Shown in pieces: positions 43,131 through 52,517 of a DNA stretch of 64,000 nucleotides. The notes beneath the pieces were generated by a model that made no database searches, was not told the origin of the DNA, and was given only the letters and a program-made list of their open reading frames with translations. The stretch lies in the NCBI GenBank assembly GCA_902765595.1, contig CACXAQ010000002.1, positions 62,001 to 126,000 of the forward strand. The letters are read 5' to 3'. The DNA is from Oscillospiraceae bacterium. GTDB taxonomy: Bacteria; Bacillota; Clostridia; Oscillospirales; Oscillospiraceae. The position numbers and the translations under genes were made by a program. Position 1 is the first letter of the stretch; each line of letters begins with the position of its first letter.

Positions 43131-45455
43131 ATGAAGAAAAAACAGGTTGGCGGCGCAGCGCCCGAGCAGGGGCCCAATCGCCAGATGCTTCGCCGCACGC
43201 TGTTGTTGACGGCAGTGTGCGGCGTTGCTGCGTTTGCGCTGCTGCTGGCAAGACTCTATCGGCTGCAGATCCTGGACCACGGCTTTTACGAGCAGCGGGC
43301 CATCGAACAGCAGCTGCGCGAGGCGCCCACCGCCGCCGCCCGGGGCACGATCTACGATACCCGGGGGCGGGTCCTGGCGGTCAGCGCCTCGGTGGACAAC
43401 GTCTACCTGAGCCCGGCGGAGATCGAGCAGTACGGCGAGGACCGGGAACTGATCGCCCGGGAGCTGAGCCGGATCCTGGATCTGGACTATGAGGACCTGC
43501 TGGAAAAGACCGGCAGGACAGGCTCCTGGTATGTGACGGTGGCCCGAAAGGTGGAGAAGGAGCAGGCCGATCAGGTCCGGGCCTTCAAAACAGAGTATGG
43601 GATCCGGGGCGTCCGACTGGAGACGGATACCAAGCGCTATTACCCCAATTCCTCTCTGGCCTGCCATCTGATCGGCTTCGTGGGGACGGATAACTACGGG
43701 CTGGAGGGCATCGAGGCCCGTTATGACAGCGTTCTGGCGGGGACTGCCGGTCGGACCGTGCGGGCCACCAACGCCTACGGCACGGAGCTGCTCTTTTCCG
43801 GCTTTGAGGAATACCAGCCGGGTCAGGATGGCTATGACATCGTCACCACCGTGGACGCCACCATCCAGTATTTCGTGGAGAAGCACCTGCGTCAGGCCGT
43901 GGAGGATTACGACGCGCTCAACGGCGCCGGGGCCCTCTGCATGGACGTGAACACTGGGGCGATCCTGGCGATGGTGTCCCTGGACGGCTACGACCTGAAC
44001 CATTTTCTCGACGTGAGCGATGAGGCTCGTGCTGCCATCGACGGGGCCGCCACCGAGGACGAGGCCCAGCGCCTTCTGAACGATGCCCGGGCCCGCCAGT
44101 GGCGCAACAAGGCCCTGTCCGACACCTATGAGCCAGGCTCGACCTTTAAGATCATCACCCTTTCCATGGCCCTGGAGGAGGGCGCGGTGGATCTGAACAG
44201 CAGCTTTTACTGCGGCGGCAGCGTCACCGTCAAGGGCAGGACCACGCCCATCCGCTGCTGGAAGGACGGGGGCCACGGCTCCCAGAATCTCACCCAGGCG
44301 GTGCAGCACTCCTGCAACGCCGCCTTTGTGAACATCGGCCTGCGGGTGGGGGCGGAGCGCTTTTATGATTATTGCGAGGCCTTTGGCTTTTTGAAAAAGA
44401 CCGGGGACCCGGACGAGAACCTGAGCGCCGTCACGGGCATCGATCTCGCCGGAGAGAGCGGCAGCATCTGGTGGAGCGAGAATACCTTCTGCTCGGAGCG
44501 AAACCTCTCCCAGCTTGCGGCGGCGTCCTTCGGCCAGACCTTTACCATTACGCCCCTGCAGCTCATCACGGCGGTCAGCGCCTGCGTCAACGGCGGAAAA
44601 CTGATGCAGCCCTTCGTGGTGCGCCAGATGCTCCGCCCGGACGGGAGCGTAGCCTATGAGCGGGAGCCCACCGTGGTGCGCCAGGTCATCCGCCCCGAGA
44701 CCAGCGCCAAGGTGCGCGGCATCCTGGAGCAGGTGGTGGGCGACCCCAAGGAGGGCACCGGACGCAACGCGGCGGTGGCGGGTTACCGCATCGGCGGCAA
44801 GACCGGCACCAGCGAAAAAGTCAGTCTGGAGGCCCAGACGGGAGAGAAGCAGTACATCGTCTCCTTTATCGGCTTTGCGCCGGCGGACGACCCGCAGATC
44901 GCCCTGCTGGTGTTTCTGGACACCCCCTCCAACAAGTCGGGGATCTACATCAGCGGCGGCCAGATGGCGGCCCCCGTGGTGGGGAACATGATGGCGGACA
45001 TCCTGCCCTACCTGGGCGTGGCGCCCGAGGCGGGGGAGGAGAGTCAGAGCACCGTGATGCCCGCGTTGGATGGGAAGACCCGGGAGGAAGCGGCGGCGCT
45101 GCTGAAGGAAGCGGGCCTCAGATACCGGACCATCGGGGAGGAAGGCACCGTCACCGCCCAGCTTCCCCGTCAGGGGCAGCGCATCGCCTCGGGAACCGAA
45201 GTGATCGTGTACCTGGGCGCGGAGCCCTCTCCGGAGCGGGAGGTCATGCCCGATCTCAGCGGCATGGACTATGAAGAGGCCAGAGACACCCTCTCGTACT
45301 ACGGCCTGTTCCTGCGGACCCAGAGCCCCGCGGGGGACACGGACCGGCAGACGGTGGGCTATCAGAGCGTCCCCGCCGGGACCCTGCTGGAGCACGGCCA
45401 GGTCATCACCGTGACCCTGATCAGCGACGACGATTCCATACTGGGAAAATATTGA
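43131..45455 (+). CDS. spoVD: Septal penicillin-binding protein with two PASTA domains (SpoVD/FtsI type)
   Basis: 774 residues. One N-terminal membrane helix (about 21-42), a PBP dimerisation region (ARGTIYDTRGRVLAVS), and a transpeptidase domain with catalytic EPGSTFKI (S-x-x-K), SCN and GGKTGTSEK. Two C-terminal PASTA domains follow (VMPALDGKTREEA and VMPDLSGMDYEEA, each about 65 residues). PASTA repeats point to SpoVD (spore cortex) or PBP2B (septum); a single gene may do both here. The ATG at 43131 is used; GTG 43122 is an alternative and neither has a strong SD. Confidence 0.93.
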   Translation: MKKKQVGGAAPEQGPNRQMLRRTLLLTAVCGVAAFALLLARLYRLQILDHGFYEQRAIEQQLREAPTAAARGTIYDTRGRVLAVSASVDNVYLSPAEIEQYGEDRELIARELSRILDLDYEDLLEKTGRTGSWYVTVARKVEKEQADQVRAFKTEYGIRGVRLETDTKRYYPNSSLACHLIGFVGTDNYGLEGIEARYDSVLAGTAGRTVRATNAYGTELLFSGFEEYQPGQDGYDIVTTVDATIQYFVEKHLRQAVEDYDALNGAGALCMDVNTGAILAMVSLDGYDLNHFLDVSDEARAAIDGAATEDEAQRLLNDARARQWRNKALSDTYEPGSTFKIITLSMALEEGAVDLNSSFYCGGSVTVKGRTTPIRCWKDGGHGSQNLTQAVQHSCNAAFVNIGLRVGAERFYDYCEAFGFLKKTGDPDENLSAVTGIDLAGESGSIWWSENTFCSERNLSQLAAASFGQTFTITPLQLITAVSACVNGGKLMQPFVVRQMLRPDGSVAYEREPTVVRQVIRPETSAKVRGILEQVVGDPKEGTGRNAAVAGYRIGGKTGTSEKVSLEAQTGEKQYIVSFIGFAPADDPQIALLVFLDTPSNKSGIYISGGQMAAPVVGNMMADILPYLGVAPEAGEESQSTVMPALDGKTREEAAALLKEAGLRYRTIGEEGTVTAQLPRQGQRIASGTEVIVYLGAEPSPEREVMPDLSGMDYEEARDTLSYYGLFLRTQSPAGDTDRQTVGYQSVPAGTLLEHGQVITVTLISDDDSILGKY

Positions 45456-45465
45456 GGATAAACAT

Positions 45466-46914
45466 ATGAAACTGAAAGAGATCCTGAAAAATATCCATGT
45501 GATCCACACCACCGCCGACCCGGAGACCGAGATCACCGGCATCAGCTACAACTCCCGACAGACCCTGCCCGGGGACCTTTTCGTGGCGGTCCGGGGCTTT
45601 GAGGTGGACGGACACCGCTTCATCCCCAAGGCCCTGGAGAAGGGGGCGGCGGCGGTGCTGTGCGAGACCCCGCCGGAGGGAAACGTCCCCTATGTGCAGA
45701 CGGACGACTGCCGTCTGGGCCTTGCGCTCGCCAGCCGGGACTTCTTCGGAAACCCCGCCGGGGAGATGACCATGATCGGCATCACCGGCACCAGCGGCAA
45801 GACCACCTCGTCCTATCTGCTCAAGCACCTGCTGGAGAGCAAGCTGGACGCCAAGGTGGGCCTCATCGGCACCAACGGCAACTGGATCGGGGATGAATTC
45901 CTCCACACCGAGCACACCACCCCCGAGAGCTACGAGCTGCACCGGCTCTTCCGCCGCATGGCGGACGCGGGCTGCACCCATGTGGTCATGGAGGTTTCCT
46001 CCCACTCTCTCACCCTGGAGCGGGTGGCGGGCATCACCTACGACGTGGCCCTCTATACCAATCTGAGTCAGGATCATCTGGATTTCCACAAGGATATGGC
46101 CGACTATGCCGCCGCCAAGCGCAAGCTCTTTACCCAGAGCCGCATCGGTCTGCTGAATGCCGACGACGCCTGGGCAGACTTCATGCTCGAGGGCGCCACC
46201 TGCCCCTGCCGGACCTACTCGGCAGAGCGCAACGAAGCGGACCTGGTGGCCAAGGACCTGCGCCTGAGCGCTTCCGGTGTGCGCTTCGCCGCCATGAGCG
46301 GAGGACAGATCGCCCTGACGAAGCTGGCCATCCCCGGGATCTTCTCGGTATATAACGCTCTGGGCGTCATGGCTGTGGGCCAGGCGCTGGGGATCCCGCT
46401 TTCCGAGTGCGCCGACGCCATGTCCAGCGCCAAGGGGGTCAAGGGCCGGATGGAGGTGGTCCCCACCGACGGGGACTACGCGATCCTCATCGACTACGCC
46501 CACAAGCCCGACGCGCTGGAAAAGGTGCTGAAGACCCTGCGCCCGGTCACCCGGGGCAGACTCATCGCCCTCTTCGGCTGCGGCGGCGACCGGGACCACG
46601 GCAAGCGCCCCATCATGGGCAGGATCGCGGCGGAGCTGGCGGATCTGTGCGTGGTCACCAGCGACAATCCCCGTACCGAGGATCCCCAGGCCATCATCGA
46701 CGATATCCTGGCCGGGATGAAGAAAAGCACCGCCGCCGTCCAGGTCATCCCGGACCGGGAGAAGGCCATCGCCTGGGCTATTGACAAGGCCAGGCCCGGT
46801 GATGTAATATTGCTTGCCGGAAAAGGGCATGAGGACTACCAGGTGGTAGGGAAAGAAAAGCGGCACATGGACGAGCGCGAGATCGTGGCGGCGGTCCTGG
46901 CTGCGCGGAAATAG
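45466..46914 (+). CDS. murE: UDP-MurNAc-tripeptide ligase
   Basis: 482 residues. Adds the third amino acid to the wall peptide. GITGTSGKTTSSYLL is the ATP loop, TTPESYELHRLFRRM follows, and TSDNPRTEDP carries the DNPR motif, which selects meso-diaminopimelate over lysine. Carbamylated Lys region FHKDMADYAAAKRKLF is present. SD GAGGA, 10 bases after the spoVD stop. The mDAP prediction is from the DNPR motif. Confidence 0.96.
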   Translation: MKLKEILKNIHVIHTTADPETEITGISYNSRQTLPGDLFVAVRGFEVDGHRFIPKALEKGAAAVLCETPPEGNVPYVQTDDCRLGLALASRDFFGNPAGEMTMIGITGTSGKTTSSYLLKHLLESKLDAKVGLIGTNGNWIGDEFLHTEHTTPESYELHRLFRRMADAGCTHVVMEVSSHSLTLERVAGITYDVALYTNLSQDHLDFHKDMADYAAAKRKLFTQSRIGLLNADDAWADFMLEGATCPCRTYSAERNEADLVAKDLRLSASGVRFAAMSGGQIALTKLAIPGIFSVYNALGVMAVGQALGIPLSECADAMSSAKGVKGRMEVVPTDGDYAILIDYAHKPDALEKVLKTLRPVTRGRLIALFGCGGDRDHGKRPIMGRIAAELADLCVVTSDNPRTEDPQAIIDDILAGMKKSTAAVQVIPDREKAIAWAIDKARPGDVILLAGKGHEDYQVVGKEKRHMDEREIVAAVLAARK

Positions 46915-46934
46915 AGATTTTTAAGGGGAGACCC

Positions 46935-47948
46935 ATGATGACGATAAAGCTGATACTGGCCTTTGCGCTGGCCTTTCTGTTCGCAACGGCCTTCGGAAAG
47001 TATTATATCCCCTGGCTCCAAAAGCAAAAAGCGGGGCAGCAGATCAAGGAGATCGGACCCAACTGGCACAGGAACAAGAGCGGCACCCCCACCATGGGCG
47101 GCGTGATGTTCATCCTGGCGGTGACATTCGTGTGTCTGACGGTGGGCTTTGAGGGCATGCTCCACGGCAACTATGTGCACATTTTTGTCCTGCTCTTTGC
47201 CTTGGTCTTCGGCGCCATCGGCTTTCTGGACGACTGGGAGAAGATCAAGAAGAAACAGAACCTGGGCTTGACCGCCAAAATGAAGTTCCTGCTGCAGCTG
47301 GCGGCGGCCCTGGTCTTTGTGATGCTCATGCGGGAGATCGGCTATCTGAAGACCCAGCTTTACATCCCCTTCTGGCAGACCACCGTCCATATCCCGGACT
47401 GGCTGTACTTCATCTTTGCCGCGTTTGTCATTGTCGGCACGGTCAACGCCGTGAACCTGACCGACGGGCTGGACGGCCTGGCCTCCGGCACTTCGCTGCC
47501 GGTATGCCTGTTCTTTGTGGCCGTCACCATTGCCTGGGGGGAGAACTACCTGCAGCTGGGCGTTTTTGCCTCCGGTCTCGCAGGCGGTCTGCTGGGCTTT
47601 CTGGTGTATAACTTCCACCCCGCCAAGGTGTTCATGGGGGACACCGGTTCCCTGTTCCTGGGCGGCGCCATCGCGGCCCTGGCCTTTGCCTACGATATGC
47701 CCCTGATCCTGATCACCCTGGGTATCGTCTACATTATCGAGACCCTTTCGGACATCATCCAGGTGGGCTATTTCAAGCTCAGCCACGGCAAGCGCGTTTT
47801 CCGCATGGCCCCCTTCCACCATCATCTGGAAATGGGCGGCTGGACCGGGAAAAAGTGGAAAGAAGTCGAGATTTTTGCTCTTTTTACCGGCATATCTCTG
47901 CTCTTTGCGTTCATATCCTTTATAGGGGTGGTTCAGCGCGCCCTGTAA
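46935..47948 (+). CDS. mraY: Phospho-MurNAc-pentapeptide translocase
   Basis: 337 residues, about ten membrane helices. Transfers phospho-MurNAc-pentapeptide to undecaprenyl phosphate, making lipid I. Signatures: GTPTMGG-like (SGTPTMGGVMFIL), FLDDWEKI (catalytic Asp pair), NAVNLTDGLDGLA, MGDTGSLFLGGA and the HHH motif FHHHLEMGGW. Here it follows murE directly; murF, normally between them, is absent. Confidence 0.97.
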   Translation: MMTIKLILAFALAFLFATAFGKYYIPWLQKQKAGQQIKEIGPNWHRNKSGTPTMGGVMFILAVTFVCLTVGFEGMLHGNYVHIFVLLFALVFGAIGFLDDWEKIKKKQNLGLTAKMKFLLQLAAALVFVMLMREIGYLKTQLYIPFWQTTVHIPDWLYFIFAAFVIVGTVNAVNLTDGLDGLASGTSLPVCLFFVAVTIAWGENYLQLGVFASGLAGGLLGFLVYNFHPAKVFMGDTGSLFLGGAIAALAFAYDMPLILITLGIVYIIETLSDIIQVGYFKLSHGKRVFRMAPFHHHLEMGGWTGKKWKEVEIFALFTGISLLFAFISFIGVVQRAL

Positions 47949-47974
47949 AGCTTTTTGAGCCGGGAGGTGGATGC

Positions 47975-49144
47975 ATGCGTTACGACAGCGCCCGCCTTGC
48001 CGGCTCTGTTTATACGGAAACGAAGCCCCGGCGGCGGAGCTTTGACAGCAGCTTTTTCCTGCTGGTGGTGCTGCTGCTGGCCATCGGTGTAGTCATGGTG
48101 CTCTCCGCCAGCTTTCCCCGGGCCTATTATGACCCGGGAGAGGTGACCGGGGGCAACGCTGCCTATTACTTTGTCAGACAGCTCATTTACGCCCTTTTGG
48201 GGCTGGCGGTCCTTCTGCTGGCCTCCCGGGTGCCCATGGACCTGTACCGGCGCTGGGCGATCCCTTTTTTGGGGGCGACGCTGGTGCTGCTGGCCCTGGT
48301 GCCGGTGATCGGGGTAAAGGCCAACGGCTCCCGCCGCTGGCTGGGTGTGGGGAGCCTGACGGTCCAACCCTCGGAGCTGGCAAAGCTGGCGGTGATCCTG
48401 TCCTTCTCGGTGCTGATCTGCCGCTTCCGGGAGAAGATGCGGACCGTCCGCTGGGGGATCCTGCCCTTTCTCGGGATCCTGGGCCTGATCGTGGGCCTGC
48501 TGGTGCTGGAGCCGCATTTTTCCGCGTCTATCATCATCATCGCCGTAGGCGGCGTGATGATGTTTCTGGGCGGGGTTGGCCTGGGCTGGTTCGGCGCGGC
48601 CCTGGGCGGCGCGGGCGCGGGCCTTGCGGTGCTGCTGACCTTTTTTCCCTACGCATCCTCCCGCATCAACACCTGGCGCGATCCCTTTTCCAGCTCCTCG
48701 GATGAGGGGTATCAGATCGTCCAGTCCCTGTATTCCATCGGCTCCGGCGGCCTCAGCGGCCTGGGGCTTGGCGGGAGCCGGCAGAAGTTTCTGTATCTGC
48801 CCGAGGAGCACAACGACTTTATTTTTTCCGTAGTTTGCGAGGAACTTGGCTTTATCGGCGCGGCGCTGATCCTGGTGCTCTTTGCGCTGCTGATCCTGCG
48901 GGGCTTTTGGATCGCCCTGCACTGCCGCCGCCGCTTTGATTTTCTGGTCTGCGCGGGCATCACCACCCTGCTGGCCATCCAGGTGTTTTTGAACGTGGCG
49001 GTGGTCACCAATCTGGTGCCCTGTACCGGCATCTCCCTTCCGTTTTTCAGCTACGGCGGCACGGCGCTGCTGATCCAGCTGGGGGAGATGGGGATCGTTC
49101 TGAGCGCCTCCAGAGAGATTTTGGAAGAGAGGACAGAGAAATGA
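47975..49144 (+). CDS. ftsW: Septal peptidoglycan polymerase FtsW (SEDS family)
   Basis: 389 residues from ATG 47975 (SD GGGAGGTGG). About ten membrane helices. SEDS glycosyltransferase that works with the septal PBP encoded upstream. Motifs: NGSRRWLGVG, QPSELAKLAVIL, LGGSRQKFLYLPEEHNDFIFSVV, and a GISLPFFSYGGTAL end. It could equally be called SpoVE; cluster position favours FtsW. It overlaps murG by four bases. Confidence 0.95.
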   Translation: MRYDSARLAGSVYTETKPRRRSFDSSFFLLVVLLLAIGVVMVLSASFPRAYYDPGEVTGGNAAYYFVRQLIYALLGLAVLLLASRVPMDLYRRWAIPFLGATLVLLALVPVIGVKANGSRRWLGVGSLTVQPSELAKLAVILSFSVLICRFREKMRTVRWGILPFLGILGLIVGLLVLEPHFSASIIIIAVGGVMMFLGGVGLGWFGAALGGAGAGLAVLLTFFPYASSRINTWRDPFSSSSDEGYQIVQSLYSIGSGGLSGLGLGGSRQKFLYLPEEHNDFIFSVVCEELGFIGAALILVLFALLILRGFWIALHCRRRFDFLVCAGITTLLAIQVFLNVAVVTNLVPCTGISLPFFSYGGTALLIQLGEMGIVLSASREILEERTEK

Positions 49145-50268
49145 GATTTGTTCTGACCTGCGGCGGTACCGCCGGACATATCAATCCCGCCCTGGCAGTG
49201 GCCGGACGGCTGAAGGAACTGATGCCGGAGAGCCGGTTCCTGTTCCTGGGCGCGGAGGGCAAGATGGAGATGGATCTGGTGCCTCGGGCAGGCTATGAGA
49301 TCCGTCCGCTGAAAATTACCAACATCAGCCGGGGCCGCTCCCTCTCCGCGGTGATGCACAATGTGGACACGGTGAAAAACGTCCTGGCCTCCGAGCGGGA
49401 GGCCCGGGGGATCCTGAAGGAGTTTCAGCCTGACGCCGTGATCGGGACGGGAGGCTATGTGTGCTTCCCGGTGCTGGCGGCGGCGGCCAAGCTCCGCATC
49501 CCCACCCTGGTCCATGAGAGCAACGCTCTGCCCGGACTCACCACGCGCATGCTGGCCGACCGGGTGGACGCCATCCTGGTGGGCTTTGAGGAAAGCCGGA
49601 AGCATTACCGCAGCCCCGAAAAGGTCACCGTTACGGGCACTCCGGTAAGAGGCGAGTTTGCCCGCTATACCCGGGAATCCGCCCGGGCGGAGCTGGGCCT
49701 GGACCCCAGGGAGCCCCTGGTGGTCTCCGTCTGGGGCTCCCTGGGCTCGGGGCACATGAATCACATCCTGCTTGACATGCTTCCCATACTGAGGGGCCAG
49801 CGGCGCTTTCGCATGATCCACTCGGTAGGCAGCCGGGACCACAAAGAGTTTCAGGAGTGCCTTGCACAGCAGAAGCTGGACCCGGCGGACTGCAATGTGG
49901 ACGCTCGGGAGTATATCTTCGATATGCCTCGGGTCATGGCGGCGGCGGATCTGATCCTCTGCCGGGCCGGGGCCTCCACCCTGGCGGAGCTGACCTATAT
50001 GGGCAAGCCCGTCCTGATCGTGCCTTCTCCCAACGTCACGGACAATCATCAGGAAAAGAACGCCCGGGTGCTGGAGCAGGCGGGCGGCGCCAAGGTCTTT
50101 TTGGAGGGTGAATTCGAAGCGGAGTCCCTTCTTCGGGAGATCGAGCGCCTGCTGGAGAGCCCCGGAGAACTGGGGGCTATGTCCGGCGCCATGCGCGCCC
50201 TCTCCGTCCCGGACGCTACCGATAAGATCGTGGATCAAATCCTGAGTCTCACGGGAAAGGCGGAGTAA
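49141..50268 (+). CDS. murG: UDP-GlcNAc: lipid I N-acetylglucosaminyltransferase
   Basis: 375 residues. Makes lipid II at the inner face of the membrane. N-terminal LTCGGTAGHINPALAVA and GGYVCFPVLAAAA, and C-terminal DLILCRAGASTLAELTYMGKPVLIVP, are the GT28 signatures. MurG is usually about 355 residues, so this is near normal. Coupled to ftsW by ATGA. The hairpin at 50286 follows. Confidence 0.96.
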   Translation: MRFVLTCGGTAGHINPALAVAGRLKELMPESRFLFLGAEGKMEMDLVPRAGYEIRPLKITNISRGRSLSAVMHNVDTVKNVLASEREARGILKEFQPDAVIGTGGYVCFPVLAAAAKLRIPTLVHESNALPGLTTRMLADRVDAILVGFEESRKHYRSPEKVTVTGTPVRGEFARYTRESARAELGLDPREPLVVSVWGSLGSGHMNHILLDMLPILRGQRRFRMIHSVGSRDHKEFQECLAQQKLDPADCNVDAREYIFDMPRVMAAADLILCRAGASTLAELTYMGKPVLIVPSPNVTDNHQEKNARVLEQAGGAKVFLEGEFEAESLLREIERLLESPGELGAMSGAMRALSVPDATDKIVDQILSLTGKAE

Positions 50269-50285
50269 GGACCGCCGTTTCACTG

Positions 50286-50338
50286 AAAACCCTTCCGACG
50301 CATAGAATGGCCTGATTCTGTGCGCGGGAGGGTTTTTT
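50286..50338 (+). promoter_or_regulatory. Terminator-like hairpin covering the murA ribosome binding site
   Basis: AAAACCCTTCCG (50286-50297), with a bulged A at 50298, then CGCATAGAAT pairs with ATTCTGTGCG and CGGGAGGGTTTT (to 50336) over a 6-base loop. T runs to 50338 and the ATG of murA is at 50339. The SD GGGAGGG lies wholly within the 3' arm. It can act as a terminator, as a translational lock, or both. Confidence 0.75.
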
Positions 50339-51640
50339 ATGGAAGTTTGGCGGATCCGGGGCGGAAAAAGGCTGGAAGGGGAGTGCACCGTCCAGGGCTC
50401 CAAAAACGCGTCCCTGCCGATCCTGGCGGCCTCCCTGCTCTGCCCGGGGACGGTGGAGCTGAGACGGGTGCCGCGGCTGCGGGATGTGGACGCCGCCCTG
50501 CAGATCCTGCGCCATCTGGGCTGCCGGGCGGAACAAAGAGGAGACCGGGTATACATAAATGCATCGGGACTGAGTCAATGCAGCATCCCCCACGCCCTGA
50601 TGGAGCAGATGCGCTCCTCGGTGATTTTCATGGGAGCGCTGCTGGCCCGCTGCGGGGAAGCCGGGCTGAGCCTGCCCGGGGGCTGCCAGCTTGGGAAACG
50701 GCCCATCGACCTGCATTTGGCGGCCCTGCGCACACTGGGGGCGGACATCGAGGAACAGGACGGAGAGATCCGCTGCCGGCCCGCAAAGCTCCATGGCGGG
50801 ACGATCCAGCTCCCTTTTCCCAGCGTAGGCGCCACGGAAAACGCCATGCTGGCCGCCTGCGCCGCCCGGGGGGAGACGCTGATCCGGGGCGCCGCCCGGG
50901 AGCCGGAGATCCAGGCGCTGCAGCAGGCGCTGCGTACCATGGGCGCGGAGATCACGGGAGCGGGAACAGACACGGTGCGCATCTCGGGCTTTCATCCGAA
51001 AAGCCATGTCTGCATCCGCATCCCCCCGGATCGGATCGCCGCGGCGACTTTGGCCTGCGCCTGCGCCGGGACCGGCGGAAAGATCTGCCTGAAAGGCACA
51101 GATCCGCAGCAATTTTCTACCGTTCTCTACTTCCTAAATCAGGCAGGCTGTGATATAATAACCCAGAATGACCGGGTGACCGTCTGCTCCGACGGGAAAC
51201 TGCGCGCGGTGGGGCAGATCGCCACCGCGCCCTATCCCGGGTTCCCCACCGACGCCCAGCCGGTGCTGATGGCGGCGCTGCTGAAAGCGGAGGGGGAGAG
51301 CGTGTTTACGGAGAACATCTTCGAGAGCCGATACCGGCAGGTGCCCCAGCTGCGGAAGCTGGGTGCCCGGATCCAGGTCTCCGGACGGGAGGCCCGGGTC
51401 CAGGGCGTGAGTCAGCTCCACGGCGCGCTGCTGGATGCCACAGACCTTCGGGGCGGCGCCGCCATGATCCTGGCGGGGCTGATGGCCGAGGGGGAGACCC
51501 GCGTGCGGGACGAGGGACACGTGACCCGGGGATATGAAAACTTTGACGGCTGCCTCCGGACCCTGGGGGCGGACCTTTTGCTGACACACGAAGGAGAAAA
51601 GCATGGCCTTTCTGTTCAAATCTCCCAAGCTATCCGATGA
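50339..51640 (+). CDS. murA: UDP-N-acetylglucosamine 1-carboxyvinyltransferase, copy 2
   Basis: 433 residues. Same reaction as the copy at 23018. The catalytic Cys lies in LSLPGGCQLGKRPIDLHL. Other marks: VQGSKNASLPI, DLRGGAAMILAGL and RGYENFDG. It is more diverged from consensus than copy 1, with several extra Cys residues. Its ribosome binding site is in a hairpin, so expression may differ from the rest of the cluster. It overlaps divIB by 38 bases. Confidence 0.93.
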   Translation: MEVWRIRGGKRLEGECTVQGSKNASLPILAASLLCPGTVELRRVPRLRDVDAALQILRHLGCRAEQRGDRVYINASGLSQCSIPHALMEQMRSSVIFMGALLARCGEAGLSLPGGCQLGKRPIDLHLAALRTLGADIEEQDGEIRCRPAKLHGGTIQLPFPSVGATENAMLAACAARGETLIRGAAREPEIQALQQALRTMGAEITGAGTDTVRISGFHPKSHVCIRIPPDRIAAATLACACAGTGGKICLKGTDPQQFSTVLYFLNQAGCDIITQNDRVTVCSDGKLRAVGQIATAPYPGFPTDAQPVLMAALLKAEGESVFTENIFESRYRQVPQLRKLGARIQVSGREARVQGVSQLHGALLDATDLRGGAAMILAGLMAEGETRVRDEGHVTRGYENFDGCLRTLGADLLLTHEGEKHGLSVQISQAIR

Positions 51641-52382
51641 GGAGAAAAGCGGATATATGCGTGCCCGCCGCCGGGCCTTCAGCGGTCCGCTGATGTTCGT
51701 GGTGGTGGTCGTGGCGGCGATCTTCGTGATGAGCCTCTTCTTCCGCGTAGAAGATATCCAGGTGGTGGGAAACAACCACTACACCGCGGCGGAGATCATC
51801 CGCGCGGTGGATATCGAGGAAGGGGATAACCTGTTCTTCTTCGACCGCTTTGCCGCCGTGGGCCGCGCTTTTTCCAAGCTCCCCTATATCGAATCGGTCA
51901 CGGTGGAGCGGAGTCTGCCCAACAAAGTCGTCATCACCGTGGAGGAGACCACGGCCCTGGCCTATCTGGAGCTGGGCGACGAGCAGTGGACGCTGGATCA
52001 CAACTGCAAGGTCCTGGGCAAAGCCGCCGAGGGCGAGGCGGAGACGCTGATCGCCGTGGTGGGGATGCACCCCGGCACGCTGATGATCGGCGAGATCATG
52101 GAGACGGAGGACGGCAGCACCGAGACGGTGGAGTATCTGGCCCAGGTCCTGGATCAGATCGAGGCCAGGGGCATGGCCGATCAGGTCAGCCGCATCAACT
52201 TCACCAATCCCAACAGCCCGGAGTTTGACTATGGCGGGAAATATACCGTTGTGCTTGGACGGCGCGACGGCGTCGAGCACAAGTTCGGAATGTTTGTTAC
52301 AGTGCTGGGCAAGCTGAAAGAGGGCGACGTGGGCGTGATCGATGTGTCCGGCGGGACCAACGCCCATTTCAGTCCCAACTGA
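51603..52382 (+). CDS. divIB: Cell division protein DivIB/FtsQ
   Basis: 259 residues. A short cytoplasmic tail, one membrane helix (about 28-47), a POTRA domain starting FRVEDIQVVGNNHYTAAEIIRAV (about 46-115) with PYIESVTVERSLPNKVVITVEE, and a beta domain. Acts with FtsL and DivIC at the septum. SD GGAG, 7 bases. Located in its classic place before ftsZ. Confidence 0.92.
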   Translation: MAFLFKSPKLSDEEKSGYMRARRRAFSGPLMFVVVVVAAIFVMSLFFRVEDIQVVGNNHYTAAEIIRAVDIEEGDNLFFFDRFAAVGRAFSKLPYIESVTVERSLPNKVVITVEETTALAYLELGDEQWTLDHNCKVLGKAAEGEAETLIAVVGMHPGTLMIGEIMETEDGSTETVEYLAQVLDQIEARGMADQVSRINFTNPNSPEFDYGGKYTVVLGRRDGVEHKFGMFVTVLGKLKEGDVGVIDVSGGTNAHFSPN

Positions 52383-52424
52383 CAGAGCCAGTGACAAAAC
52401 GCTTACAAAAAACAAAAAAATCTA

Positions 52425-52453
52425 TTGACCGTAGGGGAAAAATGGTTTAGTAT
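52425..52453 (+). promoter_or_regulatory. Promoter of ftsZ
   Basis: TTGACC (52425-52430), 17 bases, TAGTAT (52448-52453), 64 bases before ftsZ, giving it expression apart from the upstream cluster. Confidence 0.7.
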
Positions 52454-52517
52454 TATGAAGAGCGATTACAAAAAAAGAAATAAAAAGAAACATGTCAATA
52501 CACAGGAGGCAAGAGTT

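Noticed and set aside
42906..45542. 878-codon minus-strand frame opposite spoVD
   Set aside because: Antisense shadow of a clear PBP gene; no ribosome binding site or motif.
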